From positions 2,808,001 to 2,868,000 of the forward strand of contig WPIO01000047.1 of assembly GCA_009760855.2 (NCBI GenBank): a DNA stretch of 60,000 nt. The letters run 5' to 3'. The DNA comes from Cristatella mucedo. Taxonomy: Eukaryota; Bryozoa; Phylactolaemata; Cristatellidae. The notes below the pieces were generated by a model that saw only the letters and a program-made list of their open reading frames with translations, made no database searches and had not been told where the DNA came from. Made by a program: the position numbers and the translations under genes. How positions within the stretch are numbered: the stretch's first letter is position 1; each line of letters begins with the position of its first letter. Below are positions 56,801 to 60,000 of this stretch, piece after piece.

Positions 56801-59800
56801 GCTGTTTGACAATATTCACGGTAAGGGATTTACATTATCTCAAATTGTGTGAGTTGCCATTACAATGCCATGATTCTCTTTAGCCAATTTATTGCAGTAT
56901 GTTATTGGTTCATTGAGGGCTTTTCATAGATCCAGACCCGATGGCGAGAATGAAGTAAGAGAGAATGAGAGAGTGAGAGATATAGAGAGAGAAAGGAAAA
57001 GAACGAGGAGGGAGAAAGGCAGGTAAGTAGGTAGGAGAAAGTGGGAGAAAGAGATTAGCAAGTGAAACGGTAGAAAAATTGAAGAAGATACAATTTAGCC
57101 AGTGATTTTCTGCAGTGGTCAAGGCGTGCATGAGTTTTGCTATTAGAAGGTTTGCAATATTCAACAATGACGACGACTACCTCAACGTGGCCGAGATGCG
57201 CACGTCGTAATCTGTACGATGAGGCACTCCATTTTATCTGCCTTTAATTATCATAATTATCTGAAATCTAGAATAGTAATAACACATTCGTAAAGCGCCC
57301 TCAGAGAACTTATTCTCTTTCTATGTCACTTTGCTTATGCTGAATAGGAAGTTTGTGCATGTGGTATTTGATAAAATTCATAGTTTCCGCACACATAAGC
57401 ACCTAAAGGACAAATTACGAAGGACAAATTATTTTAAATAAGGACCAAGGAATGATTATTCAAATATAAAAATGGACGCAATGTCCGTAGCCACGTCGAT
57501 ATAAGGTGTTAAAATAAACCCATAACAGCCTGGAACAACAGTGTCACGAATGCAGGAGCATAGCTTTTACATAACTATAGCCTGCATCTCTACCATCGTG
57601 CACGCACTAATTATAGTCTTCGCTAAAGTACAACGTGTACTTGTGAATCTATTATAAGAATAACAGTACAGTAGACTCCGCTTGTAATGATACGTTTGGG
57701 AAGGCAAATAGACATTCTTATATGCGGAGTATTCCCGCATGCGGAGTGATACTAATATTGCAAAGCCATCTGGGACGCAGAACTGCTATTCTTATACGTG
57801 GAGTAATCCTATATCCGATATTATAATACGATAAGTAGACTGTAGTAAGTTTTCTTTTGTAAAGGGTGCTAAAAGAATTATATCTCCATCCAGGTGCTTT
57901 ATCAATAGCTCCAAGAGAATAAATAATAACATTATTGATCACACGTCGCTTTGCTGCAGGTAATCGAACCGGTGCCTGGGTACCATCCACGCCCAGAGAA
58001 ATTATATACAACAACGCTGAATGGATTGAGGCTGATTTGTTGAAGCCAGTGCTCATCAGCGGGGTTGCCACGCAAGGCAGGACTGACCAGGCAGAGTGGG
58101 TAACAGAGTATGTCATTCAGTACAAGTACGGCGATGCCTCAGACTGGTATGATTACGTGGACAGTATTGGCGCGCCTAAGGTAACATTGAAGCGCAGCTT
58201 GTTCTTGGCTCATGTTCTTAATGGTTTTTCTATGGAGACAGATTGAAAATTGATAAGATTGTACGCTCTTTTTTCAGAGATTTGCAGCTAACAAAGACCA
58301 GAACACTCAGGTAACAAATGCCATCGACCCACCGTTTACTGCCAGATACGTTCGCCTTTCACCAACGAGGGCCAAAGTGAGACCGTCTCTTCGCTGGGAA
58401 CTCTTTGGATGTCTCTCACCTGGTAAGTTCCTCTTCTAAAAGCCATCTTACAAAGCAGTCACAAAAAGCCTGTCAAGGCAAATTATGTCAATCTTACTGC
58501 TTGGCTGCCTAGAATGTTGCTTAAACACCTTGAGTAAGCATATGGTCTGGACGAGCGACGTAGTCAGCTTGGCTACCTATCACGTTCAAGCTCTATCGAG
58601 TGCAGTCATTTTTTCCCGTTTGAATTACCGCTCCAGCAGTTTTAATTGATGGCTCACACATGTCATTCACTCATGCTGTATGTAATACTTATGTACGGTC
58701 TCGTTTTTTTACGAAATTGAAAGACTTCTGTATGCCCGAGAAGTTACTGGCTGGAGACAGCTCGGTCGCAAATTCGCAGCTGACGGCGTCTTCAGCATCC
58801 AACGACATCAGCAACGCCAGATTGACGGCAATAGGAGCTGCTACGAAACCAACTGGCTGGGTGGCTGGTCTATCCGCACTTCCGAACTTCATCTTAGCAG
58901 AGTGGATTCAGGTAATTTTGCACGCTTCTGCGAGATCTCCGTGTATTTATCGTCTTTTGTCTCACTCATGCTTGTTCTCTCTCTCTCTATCTCCCTCTCT
59001 CTCTCTCTCTCTCTCTCGCTCTCAGTGTTTACGAAAGGTCACTGGGTTTACACTAGTTTACACATAAAAACGGTTACAGCTTTAATAAGCAGGTATTATT
59101 TGTAACTAATATACTTCAACTCACGTTCTAGATCGTCTTTTGCCAGTCACTATCTGAAACGACAACAACTGTATTTGAGCTCACCCTTTGCCAAGCCAAA
59201 AACATCCCCGGTCTTAGCTCAGGGACAACGTTCTTGCTGTTCGTGACCCAAGTCGTGAAGAGCCAGTAGACGCTCCTTTAATGCCTGCAGCAAGCTGGGT
59301 GATCGCTCCCTGGCTCTTCTGCCGCTATTTATATGAGGCAGTTGTGATCAGATTATTTTTATCTTTATCTTTATGACTTCACGTCTGCCCATTTGGGTGG
59401 TGATTATGTCATTTCTTTTTATTTTATGAATGCATTACAGGTTGATCTCCTCAGGGACATGATCATTTTCGGTGTTATCACCCAAGGCCGTGTCGACCAA
59501 CCACAGTGGGTCAAGACATTTAACCTGCAATTGAAACCTTCCGCCGACCAGGAGTTTACCTACTATCAGGAGCCTTATGGCATTGTTAAGGTGCAGGCGA
59601 TTTACTCTTGCAGTGCTTTCCCGTGACAGCCATTGTGCTCCAAGTGCACGTGGTCTTGCTATTAAACTTGCCACCGATGCGGCCCCTAAGCAGCGAAAAT
59701 TGGCATCCAATCAGTGCGCATATCTTTAAAAAGCTGCCGTGTTGTCTCACGTAGATTTTCACCGCCAATACTGACCAGAACACCGCCGTCACCAACCGGC

Positions 59801-60000
59801 TACTGTCTCCAGTAGTAGGAAAGATTGTCAGATTAAACGTTCTCGAGTTCAACGGAGGCGTATCAACAAGGTTCGACGTCTTGGGCTGTCTGCCAGGTGA
59901 GGGTGTGGCTTCTGCAGGGCTGGGGCGGGGACTCGCTGACTCGTATGCCTCGCCTACGGGCATTGTGCACCTCTTTGCAGGCTGCGCTTCCACGCCGCTG
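28383..60000 (+). CDS. Secreted multi-domain lectin: signal peptide, 5 CTLD, FA domain, F5/8C domains (3' partial)
   Basis: Twenty-eight exons join in phase into 1229 open codons that leave the window at the right edge: 28383-28449, 33790-33938, 34998-35122, 37205-37341, 37994-38214, 38334-38428, 41303-41412, 42920-43055, 43251-43327, 46606-46731, 47041-47145, 47283-47441, 47855-47934, 48106-48298, 48475-48645, 50373-50495, 50727-50840, 51777-51830, 51963-52100, 52207-52357, 54476-54595, 56651-56820, 57960-58180, 58278-58422, 58724-58911, 59441-59590, 59755-59896, 59981-60000. Order: signal peptide 1-22, CTLDs 23-159, 160-301, 302-449, 450-593 and 594-729, linker 730-747, FA domain 748-940, half F5/8C 941-1062, full F5/8C 1063-1222, next domain from 1223. 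CTLDs bind glycans or proteins, and F5/8C domains bind lipids, glycans or cell surfaces, so an extracellular recognition or adhesion role is inferred. No membrane anchor is seen before the edge. I know no named orthologue. Confidence 0.88.
28450..30180 (+). other. Lectin gene intron 1, GC-rich first part
   Basis: Sequence from the promoter to about 29800 is GC-rich with many CpGs and overlapping long open frames in several frames, none with a recognisable family. It may be a promoter-associated CpG-rich region. Confidence 0.4.
30181..30320 (+). mobile_element. SINE family A, near full length
   Basis: tRNA-like head (CTGGTTTGCTCCAGCGGAT for the A-box region, CCGAGCCCC for the B-box region), the body GAGGCATATGTGAGGCGCCT, and the tail AGAGATTAAGTTCTCTTGGG, then TATATAAATGAATTA. 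In intron 1 of the lectin gene, sense orientation. Confidence 0.8.
30330..33200 (+). other. Lectin gene intron 1, middle part
   Basis: AT-rich with isolated GC-rich blocks near 30560-30730, 31780-32110 and 32230-32520 that may belong to an unrecognised repeat. No open frame has a family match and no terminal inverted repeats were confirmed. Confidence 0.35.
33209..33330 (+). mobile_element. SINE family A copy
   Basis: GTTAAGGTGCTCACCCGGAC, GGGCTCGAGCCCCGTGG, and the tail AGAGATTAACTTCTCTTTGG with ACTATACAAATGAAT. Sense orientation, about 460 bases upstream of exon 2. Confidence 0.78.
33790..37341 (+). CDS. CTLD1 (exons 2-4)
   Basis: Exons are 33790-33938, 34998-35122 and 37205-37341, with phases 1-0-2-1. 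The domain starts CPDGWRLFDKSCYFF and continues with a helix region ending in CKSRGGQLTSI, then FLVGLTDEGSEGQWR, WVEGEPNN and a final FICK. It keeps the four core cysteines and an EPN sugar-binding motif. The usual WND triad is replaced by LADVN, so calcium-dependent binding is uncertain. Confidence 0.9.
35610..36200 (+). mobile_element. LINE family C 3' region, interrupted by about 170 bp
   Basis: The C-terminal coding remnant (CCTCAAATCTCTTTAGAGAC, AGTTCGTATGCT) and the 3' end (GTGCCTAGAGAGAAATTGAG, (ATT)n) are separated at about 35703-35875 by sequence foreign to the family. In lectin gene intron 3, sense orientation. Confidence 0.75.
36201..37055 (+). other. Lectin gene intron 3, unassigned part
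   Basis: AT-rich intronic DNA with no exon, repeat or open frame that I can support. Confidence 0.4.
37056..37105. repeat. (AT)n microsatellite
   Basis: About 20 uninterrupted TA units in lectin gene intron 3, 100 bases upstream of exon 4. Confidence 0.9.
37994..41412 (+). CDS. CTLD2 (exons 5-7)
   Basis: Exons are 37994-38214, 38334-38428 and 41303-41412, with phases 1-0-2-1. It reads CNIEDDWHAVGSRCYKLF, then AAQQVCKSNDGLLLTI, PVWIGFSD, WLNWDTNDGQP, NNCALS and FICEKN. This is a full CTLD fold, but the EPN position reads DTNDGQP and the WND position reads WQLDAC, so the canonical calcium site is not intact. Protein binding or a different ligand is likely. Confidence 0.9.
38887..39590 (-). 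mobile_element. L2-like LINE relic, family C
   Basis: Minus strand reads LCNFLLTCLLNRSVRHLQLV and VCRGRRGCHVKQRLTDLHW, a decayed C-terminal region, followed by the family 3' blocks. In lectin intron 6, antisense. Confidence 0.8.
39960..40490 (+). mobile_element. LINE family D, C-terminal RT region with open frame
   Basis: An open stretch of about 160 codons reads VLTLTHKARHGLAPSYLAEL, RLKTVGDRSFSSAGPRLWKS and ESRLGCECAIQNSPA, the conserved post-RT region of an L2/CR1-group LINE different from family C. The 3' end reads TGTGGAGTTACTGATGGAGA with (ATAC) repeats. Sense orientation in intron 6. Confidence 0.85.
40785..40942 (-). mobile_element. tRNA-derived SINE family B, near full length
   Basis: On the minus strand: CCGTGATGGCACACTAGGTA (A-box side), a T-arm-like segment, GGGTTCGATTCCTGCGGCG (B box), the body GGTGGTGATAGCCGTAAAGG and the 3' end AAAAGAGGCTGTTTAATAAG. 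It contains a perfect 24-bp palindrome. In lectin intron 6. Confidence 0.75.
41413..42919 (+). other. Lectin gene intron 7, nothing recognised
   Basis: No exon or repeat supported, apart from a short CT run at about 42478-42500. Short open frames have no family match. Confidence 0.4.
42920..47145 (+). CDS. CTLD3, divergent (exons 8-11)
   Basis: Exons are 42920-43055, 43251-43327, 46606-46731 and 47041-47145, with phases 1-2-1-1-1. It opens CPPSWQQGAGGMCYNIYSTR, then WVDAVASCQAMGASLIVP, LPTWVGVSG, STFWVPNNPDK, DCAYINP and PYICQLP. Cysteines and the WVG core are kept. Neither EPN nor WND is present, so this is the most degenerate domain of the five. A linker rich in Pro and Ser closes it. Confidence 0.85.
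43614..44096 (+). mobile_element. LINE family C 3' region
   Basis: Begins GCTCCAGCCTATCTCTCAAA and continues through the C-terminal coding remnant (QAKHRTTRFSETNS) to the tail GCGCCTAGAAAGGGATTGAG, GAGGGCACTTTATC and (ATT)n. In lectin intron 9, sense. Confidence 0.88.
45075..45500 (+). mobile_element. Decayed LINE family C 3' region
   Basis: Contains VTPFFADLHW-like and later C-terminal fragments, then GTAAAGCGCTTAGAAAGCG and an AT-rich end. Strongly decayed, in lectin intron 9. Confidence 0.65.
45501..46605 (+). other. Lectin gene intron 9, 3' part with unassigned open stretches
   Basis: An AT microsatellite at about 45515-45560 is followed by GC-richer DNA with a 119-codon open frame (45843-46202) and a 66-codon stretch (about 46288-46506) reading YTAKRALAIAKNEWFAQLSD. 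The latter looks like the linker between endonuclease and RT domains of LINEs. This is probably an old mobile-element relic. Confidence 0.4.
46766..46886. repeat. (TA)n(GA)n compound microsatellite in intron 10
   Basis: About 15 TA units pass directly into about 20 GA units and degenerate GA, filling over a third of the 309-base intron 10 between exons 10 and 11. Confidence 0.92.
47283..48298 (+). CDS. CTLD4, canonical EPN/WND (exons 12-14)
   Basis: Exons are 47283-47441, 47855-47934 and 48106-48298, with phases 1-1-0-1. It begins GMGCESGWSYYKGFCYFVET and has SWAGADDLASQGNYRWSDGS, NWAPSEPNN, EHCIQLF, GEWNDMPC and YVCKK. The EPN and WND motifs together form a mannose-type calcium and sugar site. 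Exon 12 could instead start at 47218 through another in-phase acceptor. A Pro-rich tail precedes CTLD5. The locus is very GC-rich here. Confidence 0.9.
48475..50840 (+). CDS. CTLD5, canonical EPN/WND (exons 15-17)
   Basis: Exons are 48475-48645, 50373-50495 and 50727-50840, all phase 1. It shows LCGPGWSYDSQSGACYWF, LACQKLSADLLSIGG, SYWIGANRR, WQWSDGAP, NWNAGEPNG, EECVEW, FWNDYPC and YICKKS. EPN and WND are both kept. The first internal intron is at the same place and phase as in CTLD4, which suggests that the two domains arose by duplication. Intron 16 has a GC donor. A TGA lies two codons past the final donor. Confidence 0.9.
48646..50372 (+). other. Lectin gene intron 15
   Basis: After a GC-rich first 200 bases the sequence turns AT-richer. 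Apart from the SINE relic at 49676-49779 nothing is recognised. Confidence 0.4.
49676..49779 (-). mobile_element. SINE family A relic
   Basis: Complement of the family tail (GAACTTGATCTCTATTC, GGCGCTTCGCAAGTGCC) and of the B-box region (GCTCGAGCCCACGACCTCGG). Antisense in lectin intron 15. Confidence 0.65.
50538..50640. repeat. (GA)n tracts in intron 16
   Basis: Two GA runs separated by GCGCGAGAGAGCACGAG-type sequence fill much of the 231-base GC-AG intron. Confidence 0.85.
50841..51776 (+). other. Lectin gene intron 17
   Basis: A segment near 51560-51690 reads, on the minus strand, like a tRNA-derived SINE head (GATTCAAGTCC as B box), but the match to family B is weak. No exon is seen. Confidence 0.35.
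51777..51830 (+). CDS. Thr/Pro linker exon 18
   Basis: A 54-nt exon, phase 1 to 1, with acceptor GTGCGTTGCAG and donor GTGAGC. It encodes ATSSAITAKPIAPTAETI, an O-glycosylation-prone spacer between the lectin half and the FA/discoidin half. Being a symmetric 54-nt exon it could be skipped without loss of frame. Confidence 0.7.
51963..56820 (+). CDS. Farnesoic acid O-methyltransferase-like (FA) domain (exons 19-22)
   Basis: Exons are 51963-52100, 52207-52357, 54476-54595 and 56651-56820, with phases 1-1-2-2-1. The PF12248-type signature reads VTFSVQACNDAHLTL, SYEIVLGGYGNS, RFWISWADRKVQVGTG, GVFLSAD and TGWGAVGNWLFDN. Despite the family name, such domains occur in many extracellular animal proteins with no proven methyltransferase role. 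The first exon (CTPTALLSGSHWVPDGAFRV then SSALN) resembles either the head of the FA domain or a discoidin start, so its exact border is open. Confidence 0.85.
52358..53225 (+). other. Lectin gene intron 20, first part
   Basis: No exon or repeat that I can support. Confidence 0.4.
53226..53510 (-). mobile_element. LINE family D 3'-end fragment
   Basis: On minus it matches 40240-40490 closely: TACGCAACGACAGCTACTCT, GAAAGCCGCTTAGGCTGTGA, CATACAAAGCTCTCCTGCG. Antisense in lectin intron 20. Confidence 0.8.
53631..53772 (+). mobile_element. SINE family A nested in SINE B
   Basis: Full head GAGCTGGTTTGGTCCAGCGG, GTGAGCTCGAGCCCCGAGG, the body CATATGTAAAGCTCC, the tail AGTTCTCTTGGAGCGC, and ACTATACAAATGAATT-type 3' end passing into (AT)n. 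Confidence 0.8.
53765..53880. repeat. (AT)n microsatellite at the SINE A 3' end
   Basis: About 115 bases of TA repeat broken by AATTAGAATA units, continuous with the 3' tail of the nested SINE A. Confidence 0.9.
54596..55574 (+). other. Lectin gene intron 21, first part
   Basis: No exon or repeat supported between exon 21 and the LINE copy. Confidence 0.4.
55575..56152 (+). mobile_element. LINE family C 3' region, young copy
   Basis: An open frame to 55913 reads KQRIDFKVLSLTFRSLHS, APAYLSDILPHQAKHRTT, SFGDRAFSSYAPKAWNSLP and LFRTAFSGSL, nearly identical to the copy at 12050-12727 on the other strand. It ends with GCGCCTAGAAAGAGATTAAG and (ATT)n. In lectin intron 21, sense. Confidence 0.92.
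56320..56432 (+). mobile_element. LINE family D 3'-end fragment
   Basis: GCTGTACAAAACTCTCCGGCG, TGTGGCTTTGTGGAGTTACA and ATACGGAGATACAT match the 3' end at 40410-40490. Confidence 0.75.
56945..57075. repeat. GA-rich purine tract in intron 22
   Basis: Irregular GAGA/GGAG-rich sequence on the plus strand, less pure than the other GA tracts. Confidence 0.7.
57278..57425 (-). mobile_element. LINE family C 3'-end fragment
   Basis: AAAGCGCCCTCAGAGAACTT (complement of the tail), followed by decayed CACATAAGCACCTAAAGGAC blocks. Antisense in intron 22. Confidence 0.7.
57855..57915 (-). mobile_element. Short SINE A or LINE C tail relic
   Basis: GGGTGCTAAAAGAATTATATC and CTCCATCCAGGTGCTTTATC are a decayed complement of the shared tail, 45 bases upstream of exon 23. 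Confidence 0.4.
57960..58422 (+). CDS. F5/8 type C (discoidin) domain, N-terminal half missing (exons 23-24)
   Basis: Exons are 57960-58180 and 58278-58422, with phases 1-0-1. It reads RTGAWVPSTPREIIYNNAEW then IEADLLKPVLISGVATQGR, WVTEYVIQYKYGD, and ARYVRLSPT, LRWELFGCLSP. These are the middle and end of an F5/8C domain (the ATQGR strand and the terminal Gly-Cys). About 40 residues with the first cysteine and the ASS...ARLN segment are absent, and no fitting exon was found between 56821 and 57959. Confidence 0.88.
58724..59896 (+). CDS. F5/8 type C (discoidin) domain, complete (exons 25-27)
   Basis: Exons are 58724-58911, 59441-59590 and 59755-59896, with phases 1-0-0-1, 160 residues. It starts FCMPEKLLAGDSSVANSQLT then ASS...ARLTA, WIQVDLLRDMIIFGVITQGR, QWVKTFNLQLKPS, and ends VLGCLPG. 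First and last cysteines are present. The intron after the IVK/IFTAN boundary is in the same place as the intron of the preceding half domain (APK/RFAAN). Confidence 0.9.
58975..59026. repeat. (CT)n microsatellite in intron 25
   Basis: About 50 bases of CT repeat with few interruptions, between exons 25 and 26. Confidence 0.88.
59981..60000 (+). CDS. Exon 28, start of a further domain (cut by window edge)
   Basis: After a CTCTTTGCAG acceptor the phase-1 reading gives GCASTPL, which resembles the first cysteine and PL of another F5/8C domain. Only seven residues are visible. Confidence 0.6.

Noticed and set aside
56930-56955. Mini-exon DPDPMARM between TTTTCATAG and GTAAGA
   Set aside because: It would end in phase 2 while exon 23 needs phase 1, and no partner exon repairs the frame.
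57116-57210. Open stretch VVKACMSFAIRR... between a CTGCAG acceptor and a TAA, as the missing N-terminal part of the discoidin domain
   Set aside because: It starts in the right phase but has no discoidin motifs, ends at a stop and has no donor in the phase required by exon 23.

Overview
This is animal nuclear DNA: protein-coding sequence is split into small exons by GT-AG introns, dense non-LTR retrotransposon and tRNA-derived SINE relics fill the introns, and there are long dinucleotide microsatellites. The two genes (a SLC25A46-type mitochondrial carrier and a secreted multi-domain lectin) are metazoan in character. The repeat types and the lectin/discoidin/FA-domain mosaic fit an invertebrate; I cannot name the phylum from the sequence. 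All exon models were made by reading splice sites, frame and family motifs by eye.

Layout. 1-5251: no gene recognised; scattered SINE relics. 5252-24966 (+): complete seven-exon SLC25A46-like gene, 464 codons before the stop, with all introns joining in frame; a poly(A) signal lies at 25408. Its introns carry many decayed L2-like LINEs, mostly antisense in intron 3, a (CT)n tract, a (CA)n tract and a 0.55-kb polypurine tract. 25890-27465: the longest decayed LINE relic, between the genes. 28293-60000 (+): a second gene that runs off the right edge, with a TATA box, a signal-peptide exon and 27 further exons recognised here (1229 codons). It encodes five C-type lectin-like domains (CTLDs), a Thr/Pro linker, a farnesoic acid O-methyltransferase-like domain (FA, PF12248 type), a half F5/8 type C (discoidin) domain, a complete F5/8C domain and the first residues of the next domain.

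The two genes have no evident functional link. The first product should act in the mitochondrial outer membrane in membrane dynamics. The second should be a secreted or cell-surface adhesion or recognition protein: CTLD4 and CTLD5 keep the EPN/WND calcium-dependent sugar-binding residues, while the other three CTLDs have lost part of them. In the second gene every domain border recognised is a phase-1 intron, the mark of exon shuffling. The most notable points are the domain mosaic itself, the discoidin domain that lacks its N-terminal half, a GC-AG intron flanked by a 10-bp repeat, a stop-free 171-nt intron able to be retained in frame, and a stop codon two codons past the last CTLD splice donor that could give a lectin-only short form.
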